Shown here: piece by piece, positions 18,127 to 26,860 of the stretch
How the letters are laid out: every line of letters begins with the position of its first letter
How positions within the stretch are numbered: position 1 is the stretch's first letter
Assembly: GCA_947577185.1 (NCBI GenBank)
Contig: CANPUE010000005.1
Span: 62,001 to 126,000 of the forward strand
Length of the DNA stretch: 64,000 nt
Direction: 5' to 3'
From: an uncultured Lachnospiraceae bacterium
GTDB taxonomy: Bacteria; Bacillota; Clostridia; Lachnospirales; Lachnospiraceae
Notes under the pieces: generated by a model
Database searches by the model: none
The model's input: the letters and a program-made list of their open reading frames with translations, nothing else
Told to the model about the DNA's origin: nothing
Position numbers and translations under genes: made by a program

Positions 18127-19284
18127 ATGAATCCGTATCGTATTATGATTCCGACAAAAGTTTACTTTGGAAGAAATATATGGAAAGAAGCGCTTAAAAC
18201 ACAGGAAACACTGTTGCGGGGAAATGTGATGCTTGTCACAACGGGGAGATCTCTGCACCGATTGGGATATGTTGATGCATTAAAACAAGAACTGCAGCAA
18301 TGCGGGCGGACCGGAAATATTATCGTATTTGATAACGTCAGTGCGAATCCGAAACTATCAGAGATTCAGGAAGGAATCTCCTTGGGACGTCAGGAAAAAG
18401 TGGATGTAATAGTTGGCTTTGGCGGTGGAAGCGCTATAGACGCAGCGAAAGCGATAGCGGCAGGTGTGGGGGAAAAAGAAGACATAGAGGTATTGTTTTG
18501 TCAGGGCAGGGAACCCGGTGACGGCACGCTTCCAATCGTAGCAATCCCCACGACCGCAGGAACGGGGAGTGAGCTAAGCAGGGCAGCGATCCTTACAGAT
18601 GAAACGCGCAAAGTGAAAAATGGTATCAGAGGAGACGCGCTGTATCCGACTGTTGCGATTGTCGACTCTTGTTTTACCGAATCCGTTCCATTTCAGGTTA
18701 CTATGGAAACGGGATTTGATGTTTTGGCGCATGCTGTAGAAAGCTATCTTTCCAGGGCGGCATCCCCCTATACAAAGATGCAGTCGGAAATGGCTGTTCA
18801 GATTGCCGGACAATGCCTGCCGCGTCTTGCGGCATGTCTGGATGATACAGATGCAAGAGCGCAAATGAGTTTCGCGAGTATGATTATGGGCATCAATCTT
18901 GGAAATGCAAGTACATGTTTACCGCATAGATTACAGTATCCAATCGGAGCGCATACGGAAACCAGTCATGGTGCCGGACTTGCCGCATTATTTACAGCAT
19001 GGATTCAGTGTGAACATATGTATGAAGCCGGGAAAATAGAGAGAATACTGGAATTGATGACAGGACATGAGGTTAGGGGAGCAAAGAAATGTACAGAAAC
19101 TTTTTGTGAGTTTATAAAGTTTTTGGGACTGCCGTCTTCTTTGTGTGAGCTGGGGATAGAGAAAGAAAAACTGCCGCTTCTGGCAGATGAAGTTTCAGGA
19201 AATATCAAAAATGATCCTGCTTCACAACAGGAGGGAATTATCCTCAAACTATATGAGATGGCATGGCCGGAAAACAGGATGTAG
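18127..19284 (+). CDS. Iron-containing alcohol dehydrogenase
   Basis: Group III (Fe) alcohol dehydrogenase, about 385 residues, interconverting an alcohol and a carbonyl with NAD(P). The dinucleotide-binding motif 'GFGGGSAIDAAKAIA' is at about residues 98-112. Metal-ligand candidates are the Asp and His of 'FDVLAHAVESYLS' and the two His residues of 'HRLQYPIGAHTETSHGAG'. The family motif 'PTTAGTGSELSRAAIL' is present. The ATG at 18127 follows GAGGTGGGA; a TTG at 18091 lies before that site. Beside an FGGY kinase and a nucleotidyltransferase, it probably reduces a sugar or keto-polyol intermediate. Related enzymes reduce phosphonoacetaldehyde in phosphonate loci, but no PEP mutase is present here. 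Confidence 0.9.
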   Translation: MNPYRIMIPTKVYFGRNIWKEALKTQETLLRGNVMLVTTGRSLHRLGYVDALKQELQQCGRTGNIIVFDNVSANPKLSEIQEGISLGRQEKVDVIVGFGGGSAIDAAKAIAAGVGEKEDIEVLFCQGREPGDGTLPIVAIPTTAGTGSELSRAAILTDETRKVKNGIRGDALYPTVAIVDSCFTESVPFQVTMETGFDVLAHAVESYLSRAASPYTKMQSEMAVQIAGQCLPRLAACLDDTDARAQMSFASMIMGINLGNASTCLPHRLQYPIGAHTETSHGAGLAALFTAWIQCEHMYEAGKIERILELMTGHEVRGAKKCTETFCEFIKFLGLPSSLCELGIEKEKLPLLADEVSGNIKNDPASQQEGIILKLYEMAWPENRM

Positions 19285-19312
19285 TGTGTGACTGTGGTAT
19301 GGAGGAATTATT

Positions 19313-20041
19313 ATGCAGGCAATCATAATGGCAGCCGGAAAAGGAAGCCGGCTGGGGGATTTGACGGGAGGAAAACCGAAGTCTTTCGTGGAAATACAAG
19401 GGAAAAAATTAATCGAATATAATCTGAAACTTTTAGAGAAGTACCATATAGATGAAATTATTATTGTTACCGGATATCAGAGTGAAGCGTTTGAAGCGCT
19501 GAGTGCGGACAGGAAGAATGTCCGACTGGTATTTAATCCGTTTTACGAGATGGTTAATGTGCTGGGCTCCTTTTATATGGGAATGGAAATGCTTCATGAT
19601 GATTTTATTTATTTACATGCAGATACTTTGTGTGAACCCATTATATTTGAAAAACTGGTTCGCCTGGATGCAGATATTGTACTGCCTGTCGATTATAAGA
19701 TATGTGATGATGAAGCAATGAAAATCCGCAGTGAAAACGGAAAAATAGTGCAGATAACGAAACAGATGCCTTCAGATGAAGGAGAGGGCGAATTTATTGG
19801 CATGGCGGCTTTCAGAAAAGAAGTTCTACCTGCCTTAAAAGAAGCGGCCAAGCAGCTTATGAAGGAAAAGGCCTTTTCAGTTTATTTTGAGAGTGCCATA
19901 CAAAGGCTGATTGAGGAAGAAGATTTTTGTATTAAGACAGTTCCTACTGAAGGAGCTTTCTGGGCAGAGATTGATTTTATAGAAGATTATAACAAGGCAA
20001 AGGCACAAATGCCTAAAAGTCTGACAGAAATATTTATATAG
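19313..20041 (+). CDS. Sugar or polyol phosphate nucleotidyltransferase (LicC-like)
   Basis: Residues 1-25 carry the nucleotidyltransferase signature 'IIMAAGKGSRLGDLTGGKPK'. The metal-binding element 'IYLHADTL' is near residue 100, and 'EIDFIEDYNKA' sits close to the C-terminus. The length of 242 residues resembles phosphocholine cytidylyltransferase and related CTP- or UTP-using enzymes. It follows the alcohol dehydrogenase at 28 bases and precedes a CDP-glycerol glycerophosphotransferase at 17 bases. It probably makes the activated alcohol or sugar used by a neighbour. A second, distinct nucleotidyltransferase at 27668 belongs to the phosphoramidate cassette. Confidence 0.85.
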   Translation: MQAIIMAAGKGSRLGDLTGGKPKSFVEIQGKKLIEYNLKLLEKYHIDEIIIVTGYQSEAFEALSADRKNVRLVFNPFYEMVNVLGSFYMGMEMLHDDFIYLHADTLCEPIIFEKLVRLDADIVLPVDYKICDDEAMKIRSENGKIVQITKQMPSDEGEGEFIGMAAFRKEVLPALKEAAKQLMKEKAFSVYFESAIQRLIEEEDFCIKTVPTEGAFWAEIDFIEDYNKAKAQMPKSLTEIFI

Positions 20042-20058
20042 AGGGAACGACAAGGATA

Positions 20059-21276
20059 ATGGGATATCATCAAAAATGTGATTTGTCGGAAAATATATAT
20101 ATTACAAAAAGAAAAATAAAAGCGCTTGTTCACAGCCTTGCTTATTACGCATGCCGAATCTTTCCGATTGACAGAAATAAAGTCGTTATGTGGACATTTG
20201 AAGGAGGCGGCGGATATGGATGCAGTCCTAAGTATGTGGCGGAAGAAATTTTGAAAAGAAATAAAGAAAAAGGAACGAATTACAAGATTGTGTGGCTGGT
20301 CAATGATACGAATAAAGAGTTCCCGTCTGAGATAGAAAAAGTTAAGAGTACATTGTGGAATCGAGCTTATCATTTAACTACGGCAGCAACATGGATCAGT
20401 AATACGAGGACTTTTTACGGAACCAGAAAAAGAAAGGGACAGCGCTATATTCAAACCTGGCATGCAACCATCTGCATTAAACCAATTGGGAAATATCGTG
20501 GAAATCTTTTCCCCAGGATGGCGTACCTGGTCAGTGCGTATGATTCCAAACTCATAGATTACGTTCTGTCAGGATCTAAATGGTGTGATCACATGTATCG
20601 GGACGGCTTACTATATGATGGTGAGATAATCAAAACCGGCACACCCAGATGCGATGTGCTGTTTAATCAGCGGAACGAAAAATATCGCCAGCTAAGATGT
20701 GAGTATGAACTTCCGGAGAATGCAAGGATTATGTTGTACGCTCCAACATTTCGCGGAGGCAGTCAAAATAAAAATCGTGTTGTAAATTCGGAAGACGCTA
20801 CCGTTGATTTTAGAAGGCTGATTCACGCATTGGAGCAAAGATTTGGAGGCACTTGGTATATTTTTTTGCGGCTGCATCCGCAACTGGCAGCAAAGACGAA
20901 AACGCTGAAAACGAGTCAGGTTATGAATCGTTTAATAGATGTCAGCCAAAGACCTGATATGAATGAGATCATAGCCGGATCGGATGCGTTTCTTACTGAC
21001 TATTCAAGCGCTGTTTTTGAGGCCAATATGATAAGGATCCCGGGATTTATTTATGCAGATGATTTGGAGGAGTACATTGCTGAACGAGGAGATTTATTTT
21101 TTGATATGTATAACCTGCCGTTTTCGGTTGCATTAAACAATGATGAACTAATGGAAAATATTGAGCGGTTTGATGAATGCGAGTATAGGAAAAAAACGGA
21201 AGCATTTATGAAGAAAGTAGGAATATTCGAAGATGGTAAGGCAAGTGAAAGGGTTGTAGATTTAATTGGTTTGTAG
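20059..21276 (+). CDS. CDP-glycerol glycerophosphotransferase family protein
   Basis: TagB/TagF-type enzymes transfer polyol phosphate from a CDP-polyol to a growing chain. Diagnostic motifs are 'QTWHATICIKPIGKY', 'MLYAPTFRGG', 'FLRLHPQLAAK' and 'FLTDYSSAVFEANM', with the Asp and Ser residues of the nucleotide site. At 405 residues it is close to the size of a single catalytic domain. There is no membrane segment; family members are usually peripheral. It follows the nucleotidyltransferase closely and is one of four such domains in the island. Whether the transferred group is glycerol phosphate, ribitol phosphate or something else cannot be read from the sequence. Confidence 0.9.
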   Translation: MGYHQKCDLSENIYITKRKIKALVHSLAYYACRIFPIDRNKVVMWTFEGGGGYGCSPKYVAEEILKRNKEKGTNYKIVWLVNDTNKEFPSEIEKVKSTLWNRAYHLTTAATWISNTRTFYGTRKRKGQRYIQTWHATICIKPIGKYRGNLFPRMAYLVSAYDSKLIDYVLSGSKWCDHMYRDGLLYDGEIIKTGTPRCDVLFNQRNEKYRQLRCEYELPENARIMLYAPTFRGGSQNKNRVVNSEDATVDFRRLIHALEQRFGGTWYIFLRLHPQLAAKTKTLKTSQVMNRLIDVSQRPDMNEIIAGSDAFLTDYSSAVFEANMIRIPGFIYADDLEEYIAERGDLFFDMYNLPFSVALNNDELMENIERFDECEYRKKTEAFMKKVGIFEDGKASERVVDLIGL

Positions 21277-21323
21277 AAAAGAATCAAAGAAACAGAAAAA
21301 TCCGGGAGCAGAGGAAAATTTCA

Positions 21324-22481
21324 ATGAAAAGCAAAATAAGAGTATTGCAGTTCCCTATCGCCAATTCAAATGGCGGCATAACTCACTATGCATTAAATAA
21401 TTGGCAATGGATGGATAAAAGTCAGTTTTCATGCGATTTTGTTACTATGAGTGCACAACTGACATTCGAAGATGACATATTGAGTTCGGGGAGCAAAGTG
21501 TACCATATTTCCTGTTATGCAGAAGAGGACAGACAACAGTTTATAAAAGAATTTCGAAGTATATTGGAGCAGGGATATGATGTGGTCCATCTTCATACGA
21601 AGCAATGGAAGAGTTTTTTGATAGAAGATATATGCAGGGAATATCATATTCCAAAGGTGATTGTGCATGCTCACAATACGGCGATAGATGGAGTCGATAA
21701 AGACAAACGGGAGTACGAATTATGCCTTCATGAGAAAATAAAAGCAGAGTTTAATGAGAATCTGGCAACAGATTTTTGGGCCTGCTCAAAGCTGGCGGCA
21801 GATTTTCTGTTTGGAAAGCAGATACCGGAATCGAAGATTGCCGTTATGCCAAATGCAATAGAATTGGATCGTTTTTCTTTTGATCAGACGGTGCGCAGTC
21901 AATATAGAAAAGAATATGGGTTGGAAAACTGTTTTGTGATAGGGAATGCCGCACGGTTTGAATATCAGAAAAACCATGAATTTTTGATCGATTTATTCTA
22001 TGAAATATCGCTTGAAATAGATAATGCGAGATTAGTATTGCTGGGAGACGGCTGTCTTTTTGAAGAAATTCAGGAAAAAGTAAGAAACTTAAATCTGGAA
22101 AATAAAGTTTTATTTGTTGGCAGACGGGATGATGTAGACCACTGGTATCAGGCAATGGATGTTTTCTGTCTTCCGTCAAGGTTTGAGGGTCTGCCGATTG
22201 CATTGGTAGAAGCACAGGCGTCAGGACTTCTGTGTGCTGCCAGTGATACAATTACAGACGAGGCGGCAATTTGTGATCACGTGTGGATGCTGCCTTTAAA
22301 ACCTGAAGTATGGAGAGACAAAATCCTCCGCCTGCATCAGGATCAGGTACATAAGCACAGAAAGAGTCAGGCAGAACGTAATATCATTGACCTGCAAAAA
22401 GCAGGATATGATATACAAATTCAGATTAAATGTATTGAAGAAGAATATCGAAGGCTGAGAAAGGAATGTAGGTCAGAGTGA
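21324..22481 (+). CDS. GT4-family glycosyltransferase
   Basis: GT-B fold glycosyltransferase of 385 residues. The N-terminal domain begins 'IRVLQFPIANSNGGITHYAL', a typical GT4 start. The C-terminal nucleotide-sugar domain shows 'NAARFEYQKNHEFLIDLF', 'LLGDGCLFEEI' and the E-x7-E type motif 'RFEGLPIALVEAQASGLL'. It acts in the cytoplasm on a nucleotide sugar donor. The final four bases overlap the start of the APS-kinase-like gene (GTGA), so translation is probably coupled. The donor sugar is unknown. Confidence 0.9.
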   Translation: MKSKIRVLQFPIANSNGGITHYALNNWQWMDKSQFSCDFVTMSAQLTFEDDILSSGSKVYHISCYAEEDRQQFIKEFRSILEQGYDVVHLHTKQWKSFLIEDICREYHIPKVIVHAHNTAIDGVDKDKREYELCLHEKIKAEFNENLATDFWACSKLAADFLFGKQIPESKIAVMPNAIELDRFSFDQTVRSQYRKEYGLENCFVIGNAARFEYQKNHEFLIDLFYEISLEIDNARLVLLGDGCLFEEIQEKVRNLNLENKVLFVGRRDDVDHWYQAMDVFCLPSRFEGLPIALVEAQASGLLCAASDTITDEAAICDHVWMLPLKPEVWRDKILRLHQDQVHKHRKSQAERNIIDLQKAGYDIQIQIKCIEEEYRRLRKECRSE

Positions 22482-23005
22482 GTGTGGAACGTGGGAAAGT
22501 TTTCTGGATTACCGGTTTGTCCGGAGCAGGAAAGACGACGATAGGCAAAGAACTATTCAAATTGGTAAAGGAAAAAGAAAAGAACACGGTACTCCTGGAT
22601 GGAGATGAAATGAGGGAAGTGTTTGGCAATGATTTGGGCTATTCGAAGGAGGACAGATTTCGCTGTGCCATGCGCTATGCCAGAATATGCCGTATGCTTG
22701 CCAATCAGGGGATTCATGTCATTATCTGCACAATTTCCATGTTTGAGGAAGTCAGGGCATGGAACCGGGAAGAAATAGCCGGATATATCGAAATCTATGT
22801 AAGAGTCCCGATGGAATTACTGAAAGAGCGCAATCAGAAAGAATTATATTCGGAATGCGAAAATGGCAGTACCGGAAATGTTGTGGGAATGGATCTGGAA
22901 CTGGAACTGCCGAAGAATCCGGATTTGATTATTGACAATACAGGGGAAAGTACACCAGAGCAGATTGTAGATAAGATATGGAAGAAATTTTTACAGGACA
23001 TTTGA
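22478..23005 (+). CDS. APS-kinase-like protein, probable cytidine diphosphoramidate kinase
   Basis: The P-loop is 'VFWITGLSGAGKTTIG' (residues 8-23), followed by 'LLDGDEMREVFGNDLGYSKE', the APS kinase signature. At 175 residues it is a single-domain CysC. In the known Campylobacter jejuni pathway, the CysC-like enzyme Cj1415 phosphorylates cytidine diphosphoramidate at the 3'-hydroxyl. Here the gene is followed by candidate glutamine kinase, amidotransferase-like hydrolase, methyltransferases and cytidylyltransferase, the same families as in that pathway. No ATP sulfurylase is present, which argues against PAPS synthesis. The GTG start overlaps the previous stop by four bases. A real APS kinase cannot be excluded from sequence alone. 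Confidence 0.8.
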   Translation: MSVERGKVFWITGLSGAGKTTIGKELFKLVKEKEKNTVLLDGDEMREVFGNDLGYSKEDRFRCAMRYARICRMLANQGIHVIICTISMFEEVRAWNREEIAGYIEIYVRVPMELLKERNQKELYSECENGSTGNVVGMDLELELPKNPDLIIDNTGESTPEQIVDKIWKKFLQDI

Positions 23006-23054
23006 TTATTGCTGCGGAAAATGCAGACATCTGAAGAGAGGGAACCAGTCAGGA

Positions 23055-25379
23055 ATGAAATGTAATTTAGGTACGAAAGCAGATACGTTGCATCAAATAT
23101 TCGGTAAGTTGAAATATGCGAAAGTTTTGCCGCAGTTTGCATTTACCGTAAAACAATGGAAGGAACAAAATAATGATTTGATCCAAAAATATCGTGACAG
23201 CAATTGGGATCAGGTAATTGTCCGCAGCAGCGCGTTAAATGAGGATACGAACGTGTCTTCGCAGGCAGGCAGATTTGAATCTGTAGGAAATGTCACGGAT
23301 GAGAGGGCTTTCAGAGATGCTGTTGAGACGGTGATTGATTCTTACGAGGATGAAGACGAATCCAATCAGGTTCTGGTACAGCCAATGCTGAAACATGTAA
23401 AAATGAGCGGCGTTGCATTTACACTGGATCCTAACACGGCAGGAAACTATTATGTTATTAATTATGACGAATCAGGTTCTACGTCGTCCGTTACATCAGG
23501 AAATGTTAAGAAGGATCGTCTGCTGTACATATTTAAGGGCACGGAGATTACGAAAGGAAAGTTCGAGACAACAATTTGCAATTGTCTGCGGGAACTGGAA
23601 CAGATATTTGACAGATCAAGCCTGGATGTGGAATTTGCGGTCAATGAAGAAAACGAAGTTTATATCTTACAGGTTCGGCCGTTGTGTATTTCCGGGAGAG
23701 AGATGTCAATTGAAACGCAGCAGAAATGCCTGAAGGACATCAGCAATAAAATAGCATTCCAAAATTCGCCGAAACCTTTTTTGTATGGCAAAAAGACGAT
23801 CTATGGAGTTATGCCGGACTGGAATCCTGCAGAAATTATAGGTGTCCGGCCAAAGCCGCTGGCATTGTCCTTATATAAAGAAATTGTAACGGATACCACA
23901 TGGGCGTATCAGAGGAACAATTATGGATATCGAAATCTCAGAAGTTTCCCACTTCTGCTTGATTTTTGCGGACTGCCTTACATTGATGTCAGGGTGAGCT
24001 TTAACTCGTTTATACCGGCACAGCTGAGTGCGGATATTGCGGAAAAACTCGTCAATTATTATCTGGAAAAGCTGGAAAAGCATCCGGATCTGCACGATAA
24101 AATTGAGTTTGAAATTGCGTTTACCTGCTATACGCCTGACCTGTCAGACAGAATAAAATGTTTATCAGATTATGGATTCAGTGAGAAAGAAATATCAGAA
24201 ATTGTCGAAGCACTGCGCGACATGACGAATGTGATCATAGACAATGAAGAAGGACTGTGGAAGATGGATTATAAGAAAATTCAGATTCTGGAGGACCGAT
24301 ATCAGGAGATCATGAACAGTGATCTTGATTATGTATCAAAGATCTATTGGCTTTTGGAGGACTGCAAACGATATGGAACACTTCCCTTTGCAGGGCTGGC
24401 AAGAGCAGGATTCATTGCGGTACAGCTTATGAAATCTCTGGTCAATATGCAGATAATATCGGAGAAGGAATACAATGAATTTATGGGAGAGCTGGCTACT
24501 GTAAGTTCTACGATGAAAAAAGATAAATTGGAAATGTCTAAAAAAGCCTTTCTGAATAAGTATGGACATTTGCGGCCGGGTACTTATGACATTTGTTCTA
24601 AGAGGTATGATGAGGCGCCGGATATTTATTTTGACTGGGATCAGACAGAAACGGAATCCGAAGAGGGGAAAATACCTTTCAGACTGTCATTGAAACAGAT
24701 AGAGGCGTTGAAAATCATGTTTAAAGAGCATGGAATGGCAGATGATATTCTGGGTTTCTTTCACTTTATCCGAACTGCAATCGAGGGACGTGAGTATGCC
24801 AAGTTCGTGTTTACGAAGAGTCTCAGTGAAGCCATTCGGCTTTTTGGAAAATTGGGAGAAGAGCAGGGGATACCACTGGAAGAGTGTGCCTATGCTGATA
24901 TCGGGATAGTCACAAAATTATATGCGTCCAGTATAGCGTGCGGGGATGTAATGAGGGATTCCATCGCAAAGGGAAAAGAAAAATATCACATTACGGAAAG
25001 TATCACGCTTCCTCCGCTTATATGCAATCAGGATGATGTATTCTGCTTTTATTATATGGAAGCACAGCCCAATTATATTACATTAAAGCAGGCGCTTGGA
25101 GAGACATTTGTCATTGATACAGAATTAAAACAGTTTGATCTGGAAGATAAAATTATTTTAATGGAAAGCGCCGATCCGGGATACGACTGGATTTTCTCAC
25201 ATAAAATCTCAGGGTTCATTACAAAGTACGGCGGTGCCAACTCTCATATGGCGATCCGTGCGAATGAACTTCAGATACCGGCTGTGATTGGTGCAGGTGA
25301 AAAGATATTTGAAAAGATCAAAAGTGCAAAAGTAGTACAGATTGATGCATCCGGAAGAAAGGTGGATATCTTAAAATGA
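23055..25379 (+). CDS. PEP-synthase-like protein, probable L-glutamine kinase
   Basis: The protein has 774 residues and three domains: an N-terminal ATP-grasp domain of the PEP/pyruvate-phosphate dikinase type with 'VIVRSSALNEDTNVSSQAGR' (from about residue 55) and 'VYILQVRPL'; a long central helical domain; and a C-terminal phosphohistidine swivel domain with 'YGGANSHMAIRANELQIPAV', where His731 is the expected phospho-carrier. It lacks the PEP-binding TIM barrel of true PEP synthase. That architecture matches Campylobacter jejuni Cj1418, which phosphorylates the amide nitrogen of L-glutamine, the first step of phosphoramidate synthesis. The next gene overlaps it as ATGA and encodes a Cj1417-like hydrolase. 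Other dikinase-like antibiotic kinases exist, but the neighbourhood favours glutamine kinase. Confidence 0.85.
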   Translation: MKCNLGTKADTLHQIFGKLKYAKVLPQFAFTVKQWKEQNNDLIQKYRDSNWDQVIVRSSALNEDTNVSSQAGRFESVGNVTDERAFRDAVETVIDSYEDEDESNQVLVQPMLKHVKMSGVAFTLDPNTAGNYYVINYDESGSTSSVTSGNVKKDRLLYIFKGTEITKGKFETTICNCLRELEQIFDRSSLDVEFAVNEENEVYILQVRPLCISGREMSIETQQKCLKDISNKIAFQNSPKPFLYGKKTIYGVMPDWNPAEIIGVRPKPLALSLYKEIVTDTTWAYQRNNYGYRNLRSFPLLLDFCGLPYIDVRVSFNSFIPAQLSADIAEKLVNYYLEKLEKHPDLHDKIEFEIAFTCYTPDLSDRIKCLSDYGFSEKEISEIVEALRDMTNVIIDNEEGLWKMDYKKIQILEDRYQEIMNSDLDYVSKIYWLLEDCKRYGTLPFAGLARAGFIAVQLMKSLVNMQIISEKEYNEFMGELATVSSTMKKDKLEMSKKAFLNKYGHLRPGTYDICSKRYDEAPDIYFDWDQTETESEEGKIPFRLSLKQIEALKIMFKEHGMADDILGFFHFIRTAIEGREYAKFVFTKSLSEAIRLFGKLGEEQGIPLEECAYADIGIVTKLYASSIACGDVMRDSIAKGKEKYHITESITLPPLICNQDDVFCFYYMEAQPNYITLKQALGETFVIDTELKQFDLEDKIILMESADPGYDWIFSHKISGFITKYGGANSHMAIRANELQIPAVIGAGEKIFEKIKSAKVVQIDASGRKVDILK

Positions 25380-25984
25380 AAAAAATCATCTTTACGCAGC
25401 GGGTGGAAATTGTGGAGAGTTATGGAGAGCGAAGGGACTGTGCGGATCAAAACATTGCCTGTTTTCTGGAAGCATGCGGATATATACCGGTGCCTGTACC
25501 TAACGTTCTCAAAGATATGGATGCTTTTTTGAAAGCAATACAACCGGAAGGAATTCTTTTAACCGGCGGAAACAGTTTACAAAAGTGGGGAGGCAATGCA
25601 GCCGAAAGAGACCGGACAGATTATGAATTGATTCGTCTGGCAATCCAAAATAAGATTCCTCTATATGGATTCTGCCGGGGCATGCAATCTATATTGGACT
25701 ATTTTGGATGTGAACTGTCGCAGGTACAGGGGCACGTTGCAGTGCGTCATGAAGTTTGGGAACAACAGGCAGATACGAGATTCCTGACAAACAGTTTTCA
25801 TAATCAGGCATGCTTTAGAGAGAACCTGAAAGTCCCGCTATATGCGGCTGCGTGCACGGAGGACGGCGTAGTGGAATGGGTCAGGCATGAGTCGCTGCCA
25901 ATCGAAGCAACGATGTGGCATCCGGAAAGAGAGGTTCCATTTGCAGAAACTGATTTGGAAAGAGTTAAGAAATTATTTCAGTAA
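25376..25984 (+). CDS. Class I glutamine amidotransferase-like hydrolase, probable CDP-L-glutamine hydrolase
   Basis: A peptidase C26/class I amidotransferase fold of 202 residues. The nucleophile elbow is 'PLYGFCRGMQSILDYFG' with Cys100; His182 and Glu184 in 'MWHPEREVPF' complete the triad. It begins 'KKIIFTQRVEIVESYGERRD', like small gamma-glutamyl hydrolases. In the Campylobacter jejuni phosphoramidate pathway, Cj1417 of this family releases glutamate from CDP-L-glutamine to give cytidine diphosphoramidate. The start codon overlaps the glutamine-kinase-like gene by four bases, a strong sign of coupled function. No separate synthase partner is adjacent, so it probably acts as a stand-alone hydrolase. 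Confidence 0.87.
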   Translation: MKKIIFTQRVEIVESYGERRDCADQNIACFLEACGYIPVPVPNVLKDMDAFLKAIQPEGILLTGGNSLQKWGGNAAERDRTDYELIRLAIQNKIPLYGFCRGMQSILDYFGCELSQVQGHVAVRHEVWEQQADTRFLTNSFHNQACFRENLKVPLYAAACTEDGVVEWVRHESLPIEATMWHPEREVPFAETDLERVKKLFQ

Positions 25985-26018
25985 ATAAATGAAAACAACA
26001 TAGTAAAGGAGAAAAGAA

Positions 26019-26795
26019 ATGAAACATGGGGACTTTACAGAATTGGCAAAATTCTATGTGGACAGACCCGGATATTCAAAAGTAGCGTTGGAGTGTCTGA
26101 AAAATTATGTTTTTAACATGGTCGGAGAAGGTAAAGTGGCGGATATCGGGGCGGGAACCGGAAAGCTGACAGAAAACCTGATTGAGATTGGATTGCGTGG
26201 TTATGCAGTAGAACCTAATTGCGCAATGCGCGCCGAAGCCGCTAAAAATCCCGGGGGGGGGTATGTCTGGTCTGAAGGAACGGCCGAGGACACTGGGCTT
26301 GAGGACAACTGTGTTCATTGGGTGTTAATGGGTTCTTCTTTTCACTGGGCGGATAGTGCGAAGGCAGTCCGGGAGTTTTACCGGATTTTGATACCGGGAG
26401 GTTTTTTTACGGCAATCTGGAATCCAAGGGATATTGAGAGCAGCGAACTGCATAAAAGAATTGAGGATGCCGTTTATGGTGAATTACCGGAAATGAAAAG
26501 AGTCTCTTCGGGGAAAACAGTTTCGACAGAGGAAATGAAAGAAAAACTGCTCAGCGGAGGGTATTTTAAGAATATTCTTTCTGTGGAAGCTCCGCATGTG
26601 GAGCTGATGACAAAAGAAAGATATATGAATATATGGAAGTCTGTTAATGATATTCAAGTGCAGGCAGGTGAAGAAGGATTTCGGAGAATTTTACATAGAA
26701 TTGAAGAAATCATACAAAAATATGATGAAATAGAAGTTCCATATCTTTCCAGGTCATGGACTGTGCAAAGCTGTAAGCAGACGATGACCGATTAA
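26019..26795 (+). CDS. Class I SAM-dependent methyltransferase (phosphoramidate cassette, first copy)
   Basis: This protein has 258 residues. SAM motif I is 'VADIGAGTGKLTENLIEIG' (about residues 40-58), with the acidic 'AVEPNCAMR' after the next strand. Motifs further on include 'WVLMGSSFHWAD' and 'GGFFTAIWNPRD'. It begins 'FTELAKFYVDRPGYS', very like the next gene, so the two are tandem paralogs. Campylobacter jejuni has two methyltransferase genes (Cj1419, Cj1420) beside the phosphoramidate genes; they are thought to install the O-methyl group. AAAGGAG precedes the ATG. Which copy methylates which intermediate is unknown. Confidence 0.87.
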   Translation: MKHGDFTELAKFYVDRPGYSKVALECLKNYVFNMVGEGKVADIGAGTGKLTENLIEIGLRGYAVEPNCAMRAEAAKNPGGGYVWSEGTAEDTGLEDNCVHWVLMGSSFHWADSAKAVREFYRILIPGGFFTAIWNPRDIESSELHKRIEDAVYGELPEMKRVSSGKTVSTEEMKEKLLSGGYFKNILSVEAPHVELMTKERYMNIWKSVNDIQVQAGEEGFRRILHRIEEIIQKYDEIEVPYLSRSWTVQSCKQTMTD

Positions 26796-26860
26796 GTGAG
26801 GCGCCTGTATTTCTTCATTTGCAATTGCCTTGGATAAGAATAAAAAGGAGGATTGTAACT

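Noticed and set aside
18127-20041. Phosphonate biosynthesis (Fe-alcohol dehydrogenase as phosphonoacetaldehyde reductase with a LicC-like enzyme)
   Set aside because: No PEP mutase or phosphonopyruvate decarboxylase is present in the window.
22478-23005. Ordinary sulfate assimilation (APS kinase making PAPS)
   Set aside because: Not fully excluded, but no ATP sulfurylase or PAPS reductase is nearby, while the complete set of phosphoramidate-pathway families is adjacent.
23055-25379. Phosphoenolpyruvate synthase of central metabolism
   Set aside because: The C-terminal PEP-binding TIM barrel is missing and the gene is translationally coupled to an amidotransferase-like hydrolase in a glycan island.
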